From positions 38,035 through 102,034 of IMG/VR virus record IMGVR_UViG_3300044946_000220: 64,000 nt of DNA; one strand, 5' to 3'. This document shows positions 15,079 through 22,843 of this stretch, piece by piece (the stretch's first letter is position 1; each line of letters opens with the position of its first letter). The notes below the pieces were generated by a model that saw only the letters and a program-made list of their open reading frames with translations, did no database searches and was not told where the DNA came from. The DNA comes from a virus. The translations under genes were made by a program, and so were the position numbers.

Positions 15079-15794
15079 TTTATGCACTGTGTTTGTGTCT
15101 TACGGCGGCCCTGATCGTCAGTCGAGTGCTTGCGCGACTCGGGCGCCTTAGACTAGCGGATGAAAACGAACTGCAGGCAAGCCGGTTACAGGTGGCCAAC
15201 AATGTTATCAACGCCGAGCGAATGCTACACAAAGAGTTGCGCGCCGAGCGAGACGGTTTGCGCGCCGAGCTTGCCGCAAAGGCCAATACGGTTGCGGTCG
15301 CCCCAAAGTGGGAGACGTGGCACAAGAGCGGCAATTGGCCGTCGTTTCGCGAGCGAGAAGAAGCTGGAGATCCGTGGGTGTCCACCCTAAATCAGTTGCG
15401 AAAAGAGCTGAGCGCCCTACAAAACCACGAGCGAACTATCTCCGATTTGCGAACGAAACAAAACGCTCTCGTGACGGAGATGCACTACGTGTCTGGTGCC
15501 ATGTTGAAGTCAGAGAAGGTGGCCGAGGAGTTGCGCTTCAGGTTGAAGCGCAGGGATGTGCGAATCAGGGTGCTGGAGGCCGAGGCTGTGCTTTACGGGC
15601 GCAAGCCGCCTGTGGCAAGGTTCGCCACACCCAAGGGCTGGGATGCGTGGGACGACAAGAAGCAAAATAAGTGGCTGCTTGACAACATGAAGCCGCTACT
15701 TGCGGCTCATCCGCCCTATCCGCTCGGCCGCCCACCGGAAGACGACAAGTCTCAATCGAAACCCAGTACAAGGAAGGCAAAGGCCAAGAAATGA
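15075..15794 (+). CDS. Membrane-anchored coiled-coil protein, 239 aa
   Basis: ATG 15075 overlaps the phosphatase stop. Residues 3-18 are hydrophobic (an N-terminal membrane anchor), followed by a long heptad-like region about 28-185 rich in Glu/Arg/Leu. Near the C-terminus is GWDAWDDKKQNKWL, strikingly like WPDKKQNAWL at the end of the scaffold protein at 27862. A basic tail ends the protein. Possibly an assembly or membrane-associated factor; function unknown. Confidence 0.65.
   Translation: MIYALCLCLTAALIVSRVLARLGRLRLADENELQASRLQVANNVINAERMLHKELRAERDGLRAELAAKANTVAVAPKWETWHKSGNWPSFREREEAGDPWVSTLNQLRKELSALQNHERTISDLRTKQNALVTEMHYVSGAMLKSEKVAEELRFRLKRRDVRIRVLEAEAVLYGRKPPVARFATPKGWDAWDDKKQNKWLLDNMKPLLAAHPPYPLGRPPEDDKSQSKPSTRKAKAKK
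15753..15761 (+). promoter_or_regulatory. CAATCGAAA motif upstream of 15791
   Basis: CAATCGAAA followed by CCCAGTACA, very similar to the site before 11877, but here 29 bases before the ATG and followed by a normal AAGGAAGG ribosome site. Confidence 0.25.
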
Positions 15795-16099
15795 CGATCA
15801 ATAACAACAGCAACACCAATCGCAACGTCGACGTGAACAACGACACCCTCGCTTCGGCGATGCGGACGATTATCAACGATCGGCTGACGATTGATACGCA
15901 TACGCCGACCAACAACAACGTGAATGCCACCCAGAACGACGACTTCGAGCCCACGCACGTCATTGTCAGCGGCTTCGGCGTCACGATCAGCGAGTTTCTG
16001 GATCCGGACGAGTACACCAATAACGCGATCTACGGCGAGACGCTGGTGCGCATGGTGGCTGCGTACAACTCGGCGGACAAGGTGCTGACGGGAACGTGA
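15791..16099 (+). CDS. Asn-rich protein, 102 aa
   Basis: ATG 15791. The first 25 residues are nearly all Asn/Thr/Asp/Arg (TINNNSNTNRNVDVNND), then a beta-rich core (PTHVIVSGFGVTISEFL) and an acidic helical end. Low-complexity Asn stretches often mark disordered linkers in virion or assembly proteins. No Cys or membrane segment. Function unknown. Confidence 0.6.
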   Translation: MTINNNSNTNRNVDVNNDTLASAMRTIINDRLTIDTHTPTNNNVNATQNDDFEPTHVIVSGFGVTISEFLDPDEYTNNAIYGETLVRMVAAYNSADKVLTGT

Positions 16100-16386
16100 T
16101 CGGGGACGGCGCCATCTTCGCCGAGGAGCTTGGTAGGCACTTGAAAATGTCTACCAAGCGCGCGCGAAGGCTGATGTGGGAAGTGTTTGCCAGATACGGC
16201 GAGACGGTTGTTTCCGCCGTGCCTGGCAAGCGCGGGTTCAGGCCTTGGACCACCTGGGCGGCGTGGGAAAGCAGGTTGCCTTCCCTTAGGTCTGGCGGAA
16301 AGGACATTTTTGACAGAGTTTCTACACTGGAGACTGAGATCGCTAGGCTAAAGGCCCACTTAGGGCCACAAGGTGGAGGAATCTAA
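16096..16386 (+). CDS. Putative small DNA-binding protein with coiled-coil tail, 96 aa
   Basis: GTG 16096 overlaps the previous TGA. FAEELGRHLKMSTKRARRLM looks like a helix-turn-helix, followed by a basic loop (PGKRGFRPW). The last 25 residues (FDRVSTLETEIARLKAHLG) form a clear heptad coiled coil for dimerisation. It lies just before a long non-coding region and could regulate it; this is inference. Confidence 0.55.
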   Translation: MIGDGAIFAEELGRHLKMSTKRARRLMWEVFARYGETVVSAVPGKRGFRPWTTWAAWESRLPSLRSGGKDIFDRVSTLETEIARLKAHLGPQGGGI

Positions 16387-16857
16387 CCTTATAGGTAGGA
16401 GCATGTCGCAACAGGAACTGACTGGATCTCGCGCTTCTGCGCCTCCCAGCCTGTGCACGAAATGTGCGCCGCCCCAAACGGGACATCGGCGCGTCTTGCT
16501 CAGCTTTTCGACTAGTGCCAGCCGCGTTACGCTTGAGCCGGGCATCGACCCTCGCTCTGACGCTTTGTCCAACGCGGCGCGCACTAACCGGCCCGGGAAT
16601 GGGGGAACACCCCAGATGGGCCATTTTGCGGTCGCTACCCGTCTCGCTAGGTGCACGCGCTGGTCGCGTCCACTGGTACCCTGCGTGCGGTCGGCCGTTG
16701 CCGGTTATGTTCGGGTAGCTCCCGACTCCGGCGTGCAGTCGGCGGCGGTAAAGGGCCGCGCGACGTCCCCCAGTTCGACTCTGGGCGTCTGCACCGGGCG
16801 GCCACGGCCAGGACGATGGGCGCTTGCCTGTGGCGGGCAGCGCAGCGGTTGCGGGCG
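16387..16857. other. Probable non-coding region with structured-RNA features
   Basis: No convincing gene: the longest rightward frame (ATG 16403 to 16861) is Ser/Arg/Pro/Thr/Cys-rich with few acidic residues and looks non-coding, though it would end in an ATGA overlap. The DNA holds several stems: GGGG-GAACA-CCCC near 16603, TCGGG-TAGCT-CCCGA at 16711-16725, TGCACGC/GCGTGCA (16652 and 16731), and a tRNA-like fold at 16733-16794. A tRNA-Asn gene follows 300 bases on. Likely carries small RNA or degenerate tRNA genes. Confidence 0.4.
16733..16794 (+). ncRNA. tRNA-like three-stem fold lacking a normal D arm
   Basis: GTGCAG pairs with CTGCAC as an outer stem. Inside are a GCGGC/GCCGC-type hairpin and a perfect T-arm look-alike, CCCAG-TTCGACT-CTGGG, at 16769-16785. 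The piece is only 62 bases and no anticodon arm can be assigned, so it is at best a degenerate or mimic tRNA. Confidence 0.25.
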
Positions 16858-17112
16858 ATGAGGCGGCACTACGTCTTTTCGGCGATTGTGGCCGTCCTGG
16901 CCATCGCCTTCACTGTTTTCTCGTGTGGCGGCATCCTTGCGACACCATACTGCCTTGCGGGGCACCACTACTGCGGCGGAATCGCCGAAGGCGCCGCTGT
17001 TTGCTGCCCCAACACTGCGGTGTGCGGGACCGATGTAAATCGGTGTCCACGGGGCGAATGTTGTCCCCTGGCCGACGCCCCTCCCGGCACCAAGCCGGAC
17101 GGCGACTTTTGA
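16858..17112 (+). CDS. Small Cys-rich lipoprotein, 84 aa
   Basis: ATG 16858. A basic start (MRRHYVF) leads into a hydrophobic segment ending TVFSCGG, a plausible lipobox, so the mature protein may be lipid-anchored at Cys 23. The mature part has ten further Cys in 60 residues (YCLAGHHYCGG, VCCPNTAVC, RCPRGECCP), suggesting a disulfide knot outside the cytoplasm. Resembles other secreted Cys-rich products in this phage (32879-34151, 57002). Possibly a surface or superinfection-exclusion factor. Confidence 0.65.
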   Translation: MRRHYVFSAIVAVLAIAFTVFSCGGILATPYCLAGHHYCGGIAEGAAVCCPNTAVCGTDVNRCPRGECCPLADAPPGTKPDGDF

Positions 17113-17168
17113 TCACGCAGGCCGTTCCCGTGACCCTCCTCCACGCGTGGGACGGCCGAACTCTTCGA

Positions 17169-17241
17169 TGCGAGGTAGCACAATTGGCAGTGCTTTCGTC
17201 TGTTACACGAAATTATACAGGTCCGAATCCTGTCTTCGCAG
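17169..17241 (+). tRNA. tRNA-Asn (GTT)
   Basis: A complete cloverleaf: acceptor TGCGAGG/CTTCGCA (one G-T pair), D arm GCAC-AATTGGCA-GTGC, anticodon arm TTCGT-CTGTTAC-ACGAA with anticodon GTT, a 4-base variable loop, and T arm ACAGG-TCCGAAT-CCTGT. The discriminator base is G and no CCA is encoded. The T loop starts TCC instead of the usual TTC. Could supply Asn decoding or replace a host tRNA cleaved by anti-phage nucleases. Confidence 0.93.
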
Positions 17242-17251
17242 CCGACATCGC

Positions 17252-17260
17252 CAATCGATA
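17252..17260 (+). promoter_or_regulatory. CAATCGATA start-associated motif (gene at 17269)
   Basis: CAATCGATA exactly 8 bases before ATG 17269, just after the tRNA. No Shine-Dalgarno sequence is visible here. Confidence 0.4.
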
Positions 17261-17268
17261 CAAGTAGT

Positions 17269-17724
17269 ATGCCTACCCGCAATCAGCCGATCTACCAGCA
17301 ACTCGTTGACGCCGTCATTGAGCGAGACGCGTCCTGCGGCGTGCAGTCGCTGCCTAGCGCGCGCGATCTGGCGATCAAAAGCTGCCTTGCGTCTACGGAC
17401 TTCTCGCTGTACTTTGCCTCTTCGGCTGCGGCCAAGTTTGGGGGCGACTACCGAGCTTCGTGCGACGGCCTCAACGTAACTGGCCTTCCTGGCCTTCCTG
17501 TTTCGCGCCACGGCCTTGAGCTGACCGCCCTTGTGCTGGCCGACGTGCGCGCACGCGAGGGCAACGGCTCGCCCGACGGTGGCCACCCTACGTTCAACAT
17601 CGACGACTACCTGACTGATCAACCGCACCTGGTGCCTGATCGTTCTAACTGGCGCAACCCAGACCCAGGCGGCGGCGCTGGCGCGGCACGCCCAGTTGAG
17701 TACGAGTACCGGAAGGCGGCATAG
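17269..17724 (+). CDS. Unknown protein, 151 aa
   Basis: ATG 17269, the first gene after the tRNA. Mixed composition with a helical start, a Gly/Asp-rich middle (EGNGSPDGGHPTFNIDDYL) and a Pro/Gly/Ala-rich tail that looks disordered. Its stop TAG overlaps the GTG of the methyltransferase. No family recognised. Confidence 0.6.
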   Translation: MPTRNQPIYQQLVDAVIERDASCGVQSLPSARDLAIKSCLASTDFSLYFASSAAAKFGGDYRASCDGLNVTGLPGLPVSRHGLELTALVLADVRAREGNGSPDGGHPTFNIDDYLTDQPHLVPDRSNWRNPDPGGGAGAARPVEYEYRKAA

Positions 17725-18359
17725 TGGTTACGGCCGCCAAGCTACCGCATGGGTTCCGGTGCCACAGTTCCCTCGTGCACGGCCTAGAGCTTGTCTTCGG
17801 CGGCCTATACGAAGTGGACATGGAGCCGCACCCCGGCACCGTGCTGGACATCGGCGGCAACGCTGGCGCATTCACGATGTGGGCCCTTGGCCGCTGGCCG
17901 GGCGCGAGGATCACAACGTATGAGCCATCGGCAGCCACGCTGAGGAACCTGTACGAAAACGTAAAACCGGAGACGCGCAACGGCTTAGTCACAATCGTTG
18001 GCAAGGCCGTCACATCATTGCCGGGGCCGTACGCGTTTCTTCACGACGGACGCCAGAACACCGGTGAACGGTCTCTGTATGACATGGGCGACCAGCTTGT
18101 CACTGGCGAAAGTGTTGCCGTGGAGCACCCCGAGGACTTGCCGCAAGCGGACTTCCTCAAGCTGGATTGCGAAGGCGCTGAGCTGGACATACTGACCCAC
18201 TACCCGCTGCTGGACAAGTGCCGCGCCGTCGCGTTGGAGTGGCACATCCCCGAGCAGTTGCCGGACATCATCACGACGCTCGCGAAGGCTGGACTGCGCA
18301 TCTGCGCGCAAGACCGCCAAGAGCGTATGTTGAAATTCAAGCACCACACCGAACTGTGA
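17724..18359 (+). CDS. FkbM-family methyltransferase, 211 aa
   Basis: GTG 17724. SAM-dependent O-methyltransferase fold: motif I VLDIGGNAGAFTMWA (residues 42-56), the acidic ribose-binding YEPSAATLRNLYENV, and the FkbM hallmark DFLKLDCEGAELDIL near residue 147. FkbM enzymes methylate hydroxyls of sugars or polyketides. Here it begins a block with an acetyltransferase and a double glycosyltransferase, so the likely substrate is a glycan on virion protein, DNA or host surface; the exact target is unknown. Confidence 0.88.
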   Translation: MVTAAKLPHGFRCHSSLVHGLELVFGGLYEVDMEPHPGTVLDIGGNAGAFTMWALGRWPGARITTYEPSAATLRNLYENVKPETRNGLVTIVGKAVTSLPGPYAFLHDGRQNTGERSLYDMGDQLVTGESVAVEHPEDLPQADFLKLDCEGAELDILTHYPLLDKCRAVALEWHIPEQLPDIITTLAKAGLRICAQDRQERMLKFKHHTEL

Positions 18360-18610
18360 TTGTGACAAAGCTTATCTCCGTCACGAACGCGCAGTGGACG
18401 CTGTTGCAGCGTATTGTTCGCGGGATCCGGCTTCCGCTGAAACGGTATAGCCACGTGACGAGCGCGCAGGTCCGCGCCCTTTCGCGCAAGCACTGCATTG
18501 CCCATGTCGGCCATGCCCACTGGGTTATCACCCGCTTCGGCCGCGAGCTAATCGCTGGCAAGGGCAAGGCCCTGTATTCGGATGCGGAGCACGGCGGCAA
18601 GTTCTTCTAG
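18356..18610 (+). CDS. Unknown basic protein, 84 aa
   Basis: GTG 18356 overlaps the methyltransferase TGA. Basic and helical first half (NAQWTLLQRIVRGIRLPLKRY) and a compact second half (HCIAHVGHAHWVITRFGRELI) that resembles a small winged-helix. It may bind DNA or be an adaptor; not recognised. Confidence 0.55.
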   Translation: MIVTKLISVTNAQWTLLQRIVRGIRLPLKRYSHVTSAQVRALSRKHCIAHVGHAHWVITRFGRELIAGKGKALYSDAEHGGKFF

Positions 18611-19021
18611 ATGGCGATCACTTCGACAATTGCGGTTACGGTGGACGTAAACGGTGATGGACAGGTCAGTGGGCCTGAATCCATTGGTACCGTTGCGAAT
18701 CCGGCCAGTCCCGCATCACTGCAGCAATATCAGCTTGTGCTCGGCAACATCGCCCTGGTGCTTCCACTTGGCTTTGCGGTGAACTACCTGATGATCGACG
18801 CGAACACCACGACGTCCGGACAGACCCTTACAATCAAGGGCAACTCAGGAGATGTTGGCGTGACGCTGTCCAGCTCGATGCCGAGCCTGATCCCGGTGTC
18901 CAATGTAAACCCGTTCGTGACGTTTTTCAACCCAGACTTCGACTTCCCAGAGCCAACGCCGGTTGGCCAGGTTTGGCTTGAGGCGACCGGGCCCGGGCTT
19001 CTTGGCGTTGGCTGGTTCTGA
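18611..19021 (+). CDS. Beta-rich protein, first of a tandem paralogue pair, 136 aa
   Basis: ATG 18611 immediately follows the previous stop. All-beta, Thr/Val/Ser-rich composition without Cys, like small virion decoration or fibre-base proteins. TLTIKGNSGDVGVTLSSSMP corresponds to KLLMGNAADVGVSLVPNLP in the next gene, and both end with short aromatic strands (GVGWF, CDWWVI), so the two are paralogues. Probably structural. Confidence 0.6.
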   Translation: MAITSTIAVTVDVNGDGQVSGPESIGTVANPASPASLQQYQLVLGNIALVLPLGFAVNYLMIDANTTTSGQTLTIKGNSGDVGVTLSSSMPSLIPVSNVNPFVTFFNPDFDFPEPTPVGQVWLEATGPGLLGVGWF

Positions 19022-19425
19022 TGTCTCGTTACGCGAATTTGCAAATCAACATCCAGTGCGTTGGCGGCACTGGGCGCCGCGACACGATTTGCCGCACGCC
19101 GCTGGCGTTGGTTTCGCAGACGCTCACCACGAACCCGTCAGCGCTCAGCAGCAACACGCCAAGTGAGCTTTCGTACATTCAATTTCAGGCCGGCTACAAC
19201 ACCGTCGCGCTGCCGAACTCGTTCACGCAGAACTTCCCCATCCTCTACGTCGTCATTGCGCCGCCCACTACGTCCACCAACGGCAAACTGCTGATGGGCA
19301 ACGCCGCTGACGTGGGCGTTAGCCTTGTGCCCAATCTTCCGATGGTGCTGGCCGTTGGGCCACAGGTGACGAGCTTTGGTATTCAAAGCCAATTCAGCGA
19401 GAATTGTGACTGGTGGGTGATCTAA
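19021..19425 (+). CDS. Beta-rich protein, second of a tandem paralogue pair, 134 aa
   Basis: ATG 19021 overlaps the TGA of its paralogue. Shares the GN-x-x-DVGV-x-L core and overall length with it, but has a Cys-containing N-terminal strand (QCVGGTGRRDTICR). A likely structural protein; the pair may form a hetero-oligomer. Exact virion location unknown. Confidence 0.6.
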   Translation: MSRYANLQINIQCVGGTGRRDTICRTPLALVSQTLTTNPSALSSNTPSELSYIQFQAGYNTVALPNSFTQNFPILYVVIAPPTTSTNGKLLMGNAADVGVSLVPNLPMVLAVGPQVTSFGIQSQFSENCDWWVI

Positions 19426-19643
19426 TGGAAGCCGATGCGCCGTGCCTTAGCTGCATGTCTCTGACTGAGAAGATCAAGAGGCTGGAGCACAACCTGAAGC
19501 GCACGCAGGCCGACTTGGCGCACCAGAAGCACCTCAACAGCGGGCTTCGCGAAGAGCTTACCGAGAATCTGCCCGAGCCGGACACGGTTGCCGAGCCTGT
19601 GGATCCCACGCGCCGCTTCGTTCCGCGTCCGCCACTTTTCTAG
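19425..19643 (+). CDS. Short coiled-coil protein, 72 aa
   Basis: ATG 19425 overlaps the previous TAA. After a CLSC pair, residues 13-50 form heptads (LTEKIKRLEHNLKRTQADLAH), then an acidic Pro-rich tail. Possibly a dimeric linker or chaperone for the upstream structural proteins. Function unknown. Confidence 0.6.
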   Translation: MEADAPCLSCMSLTEKIKRLEHNLKRTQADLAHQKHLNSGLREELTENLPEPDTVAEPVDPTRRFVPRPPLF

Positions 19644-19648
19644 ACACT

Positions 19649-20074
19649 TTGACTCAACTCGACACACTTGAAGGCGTGCTGAAGATCCGCCCCGGGCAAC
19701 CTGGCGATCGAAGCTATGTGCTTAGGAGCTGGATCTCCAGCTTCAACAAGAGCCCACTGGCCAGAGCCCTGGGCGAGAACTACTACAAGGTGTACTCGCC
19801 CGTTGTTGAGCGCCAGTACGCGCGCAGCCAGATCCGCATTGCTTGCATGTCGGACGAGCCTGGGGCAATCGTTGGCTTCGCCGTGCTGGAGCCAGAGCGT
19901 TCCACGGTACATTTCGTGTGCGTTCGCGAGAAGTGGAGACGCAAAGGCGTTGCCTCACTTCTGCTTGCTAACGAGCTAAAGCAAACCGGCATTCAGTACA
20001 CGCACTCCGCGCCACCGTACATTCGCGCGCCTCAGGTGTGGTCGTACATGCCACTATCAGGAGCATTCAGTTGA
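19649..20074 (+). CDS. GNAT-family acetyltransferase, 141 aa
   Basis: TTG 19649 is the only start that keeps the N-terminal strand. IVGFAVLEPE and then VHFVCVREKWRRKGVASLLL form the beta4-beta5 and acetyl-CoA pyrophosphate loop (R-x-x-G-x-A) of GNAT enzymes. Such enzymes transfer acetyl from acetyl-CoA to amines of sugars or proteins. It directly precedes the glycosyltransferase fusion, hinting at sugar modification. Confidence 0.75.
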   Translation: MTQLDTLEGVLKIRPGQPGDRSYVLRSWISSFNKSPLARALGENYYKVYSPVVERQYARSQIRIACMSDEPGAIVGFAVLEPERSTVHFVCVREKWRRKGVASLLLANELKQTGIQYTHSAPPYIRAPQVWSYMPLSGAFS

Positions 20075-20087
20075 CAGGAGCAACAGT

Positions 20088-22568
20088 TTGAACTGCAGCG
20101 AAGTCTACCCGAACCTTTGGATCGGCGCCCATCCGCAAACGCTTGGAGGCAGCGTCAGCGAGATCAAGGAGGCCGGCTTTACGCTGCACCTCGATTGTCG
20201 CGGAGAATGTCCGCCAGTAGCCACGGCGCGCACTGAGATTCAGACGGCGTATCTGCCGCTTTGGGACGACGGCTCAACGCCGCTTACGCAGGACGTGATT
20301 GCGCGCGTCCGCCAGGCTGGGAAAAACATAGCCGCATGCGTGCGGGCTGGGCGCAAGACGCTGATCACCTGCATGGGCGGCTTCAACCGAAGTGCGCTTG
20401 TGGCGGCGTTCGCCTTGCACGAGCTTACCGGGAAGTCTGGCGCTGAGGTGACGGAGATCATCCGCGAAGCGCGCGGGCTCCCTACGCCGGAACTTGTCAA
20501 GGCCGCTGGCATCACCCACGATCCGCCGCGCCGTGCACTGAACAATCCACAATTCGTGGCCGCAATCTTGGCGCTAGAGACGAAGACTTACGACGCCGAC
20601 TGCCTCATCTACGACGCGGTTGGTGGGGCGTACACCGCGGCTGACGCCGACGGAAGCTTCGCGCTGGGCGGTAGCGAGCTTGAGGTGACGCAGATTGCGC
20701 GTGCCCTCGCCGCTAAGGGGCACAAGGTTACGGTTGCCACCGGCGCCACTGAGGCGAAGGAAATCGAAGGCGTCCGGTACGTCCCGCTCAAGCAAGCCGT
20801 GGGACAGCGCGTCAAGACTCTGTACGTCCAGCGCCACAGCCCCATGCCACAAGTGGATGCGGATCACACGATCATCCGCTCCACGGACATGAATGAGGCC
20901 GGCTATCGCACCCATGACGCGATTCTGGCAAGCGGCAACGCCGAGCTTCTGTGTGTGAGCAAGTGGCAGGCCGGCCAATTCCAGCATGCCATCCGCCGTG
21001 CCATCGTACCGTCCCCGCTTGGCGCCATGCCGAAGGTCGACAAGGTGCCCGGGCGCTTCGTATTCGCGTCCTCGGCGGCCAAGGGTCTGGAGCCCACGCT
21101 GGGCGTCTGGATGCACATGAAGGCCGCCTACGGCCAGGAGCTGGCGTCCGCAAAGCTGCTTGTCACGGCCCCCAGCTACAAGTTTGGCAGAGCCCCCACG
21201 CTAACGCAGTCCATGAAGGATGCGGGCGTTGAGTACGTGCCGGCCAAGTCGATGGCGCACTACCGCGAACTGATCGCCAGCGCCCGGGGTGTTTTCTACG
21301 CCTGCTGCTACCAGGAAACGGCGTGCATGATTGCCGCCATGTGCGAGCGAAGTCACACACGCTTCCACTTCTGGCCCATGACGGGCCTCGGCGGTGTGCC
21401 GGAGATGCTGACGAACAGTCGCCTCACCGCCGACAGTCAGGACAAGTTTGAGTCCGACTTTATGGCCGCCTGGCGTGAGCCGGACAGAGCCGAGTGGTAT
21501 GCCGCCGGCAAGCTGAAGGATCTCAGCGTGGACGCCGTGCTTCCGATCTGGGAGCACGCCCTCCATTTGGCGGATCACTCCGCGCACGAAGATAAACTGC
21601 CGCTTTACATTGCCGCAGACTCTATGGCGTCACGCCCCGGGATGCCACAACCGTTTATCGCCACGCCGGCCTACGGCGGCATGCTGACGATGCCGTACAC
21701 GACTTCGCTTGTGTCGCTCATGTGCGGCATGCAGAAGCTGGGGCTAGATCCAACCCTCCACCTTCTCGGCAACGAGTCGCTGATCACGCGCGCCCGCAAC
21801 AACTGCGTGGCAGACTTCCTCGCCTCCAGGTGCACGCACCTGTTTTTCATTGACTCTGACATTGGCTTCACGGCACAGCACGCCGTTGACATGATGACGT
21901 CCGGATTGGACGTTGTCTTCGGTGCGTACCCCAAGAAGTCCATCGAGTGGAACAACGTGCTTCGCGCGGCGCAGGAAGGCATCGCGAAGACGCCCGAAGA
22001 CTTGGCACAGTACATGGCCGGGTTCGCGCTGAACTTCACCGAGGACTCCGTCAAGACCGGCGAGTTCAAGGTGTTGGAGCGTGGCGGCCTGGCGTTCATG
22101 CCCGTCAAGGAAGCCTCCACCGGCTTCTGCTGCATTTCGCGCGCGGCGATTGAGCGCATGATTGAGGCGTATGGCAGCGAGCTTGAGTACGTCAGCGATT
22201 CCAACCTGGGATACGGCGAGAAGCGCTACGCCCTGTTTGATTGCCCCATCTGCCCAGAAGGCGACAGCGACGCGCCACTGATTGCGTTGCGCAAGGCAGC
22301 AAAGGCATACGCGATCAGTAGAGATGACGTCACCTCCAACGCCGTGCTGGATGCGGCAAGTGCGTTTGCGACGGCGACAGCTGCTGGCGCATCTCGCTAC
22401 TTATCAGAGGATTACGGATTCTCGCGTCGGTGGGCTAGCCTTGGCGGCGAAGTGTATGTCTACGTTGGGGCGGCGCTAACGCACACCGGTACGCACACCT
22501 TCTACGGCGACTTCCGAAAGATGTTCACCGCAAGTGTGGATGACGCCTCAACTTACACAGCTCCTTAG
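20088..22568 (+). CDS. Phosphatase - glycosyltransferase B - glycosyltransferase A fusion, 826 aa
   Basis: TTG 20088 with an AGGAG site 7 bases upstream. Three domains in one chain: residues 1-125, a dual-specificity phosphatase-like domain with the C-x5-R signature CMGGFNRSAL (the usual His before Cys is Thr); about 160-470, a GT-B type region (LGGSELEVTQIARALAAKGH, VVFASSAAKGLEPTLGVW-like core); about 515-826, a GT-A type region starting ATPAYGGM, with LITRARNNCVADFL and the acidic FFIDSDIGF, DxD-like. The substrate is unknown; a glycan on virion, DNA or lipid is inferred. I know of no standard family with this architecture. Confidence 0.8.
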   Translation: MNCSEVYPNLWIGAHPQTLGGSVSEIKEAGFTLHLDCRGECPPVATARTEIQTAYLPLWDDGSTPLTQDVIARVRQAGKNIAACVRAGRKTLITCMGGFNRSALVAAFALHELTGKSGAEVTEIIREARGLPTPELVKAAGITHDPPRRALNNPQFVAAILALETKTYDADCLIYDAVGGAYTAADADGSFALGGSELEVTQIARALAAKGHKVTVATGATEAKEIEGVRYVPLKQAVGQRVKTLYVQRHSPMPQVDADHTIIRSTDMNEAGYRTHDAILASGNAELLCVSKWQAGQFQHAIRRAIVPSPLGAMPKVDKVPGRFVFASSAAKGLEPTLGVWMHMKAAYGQELASAKLLVTAPSYKFGRAPTLTQSMKDAGVEYVPAKSMAHYRELIASARGVFYACCYQETACMIAAMCERSHTRFHFWPMTGLGGVPEMLTNSRLTADSQDKFESDFMAAWREPDRAEWYAAGKLKDLSVDAVLPIWEHALHLADHSAHEDKLPLYIAADSMASRPGMPQPFIATPAYGGMLTMPYTTSLVSLMCGMQKLGLDPTLHLLGNESLITRARNNCVADFLASRCTHLFFIDSDIGFTAQHAVDMMTSGLDVVFGAYPKKSIEWNNVLRAAQEGIAKTPEDLAQYMAGFALNFTEDSVKTGEFKVLERGGLAFMPVKEASTGFCCISRAAIERMIEAYGSELEYVSDSNLGYGEKRYALFDCPICPEGDSDAPLIALRKAAKAYAISRDDVTSNAVLDAASAFATATAAGASRYLSEDYGFSRRWASLGGEVYVYVGAALTHTGTHTFYGDFRKMFTASVDDASTYTAP

Positions 22569-22576
22569 GATTCAAT

Positions 22577-22825
22577 ATGCCCGCAGTCAAACCCAAAAAA
22601 GACGTTGACTATACCGACACAGGCCTCCCGCCGCAGACTGACGATAAGGGCAAGCGCAAGCTGAGCCCCAGCGTGCAGAAACAGGTGAAGGCGGCCACCG
22701 GTGAACTGCCGAATTCGGTCGGTCAGCCCAAGGTTACTGGCGACGTCGAAGATGAGGCGTTCAAGAAGGCATACGAGCGCATTGAGCAGCTGAAGAAAGA
22801 CAAGTCTGGCGAGCAGTATTTCTGA
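22577..22825 (+). CDS. Lys-rich small protein, 82 aa
   Basis: ATG 22577 follows an AGGA site. Highly charged and probably disordered (MPAVKPKKDVDYTDTG) with a helical C-terminal part (EDEAFKKAYERIEQLKKDK) ending GEQYF. The next gene ends with the similar GDSYF, suggesting a shared C-terminal peptide. Possibly head-associated. Function unknown. Confidence 0.6.
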   Translation: MPAVKPKKDVDYTDTGLPPQTDDKGKRKLSPSVQKQVKAATGELPNSVGQPKVTGDVEDEAFKKAYERIEQLKKDKSGEQYF

Positions 22826-22843
22826 TCAGACTAACGCGTCCAG

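Noticed and set aside
16652-16738. Possible class II tRNA with acceptor TGCACGC/GCGTGCA
   Set aside because: The 7-base acceptor pairs perfectly, but no T arm or anticodon arm fits in the right places.
16403-16861. Rightward frame of about 150 codons before the Cys-rich lipoprotein
   Set aside because: It would end with an ATGA overlap, but composition is Ser/Arg/Pro-rich and acid-poor, and the DNA is full of stems; treated as non-coding.
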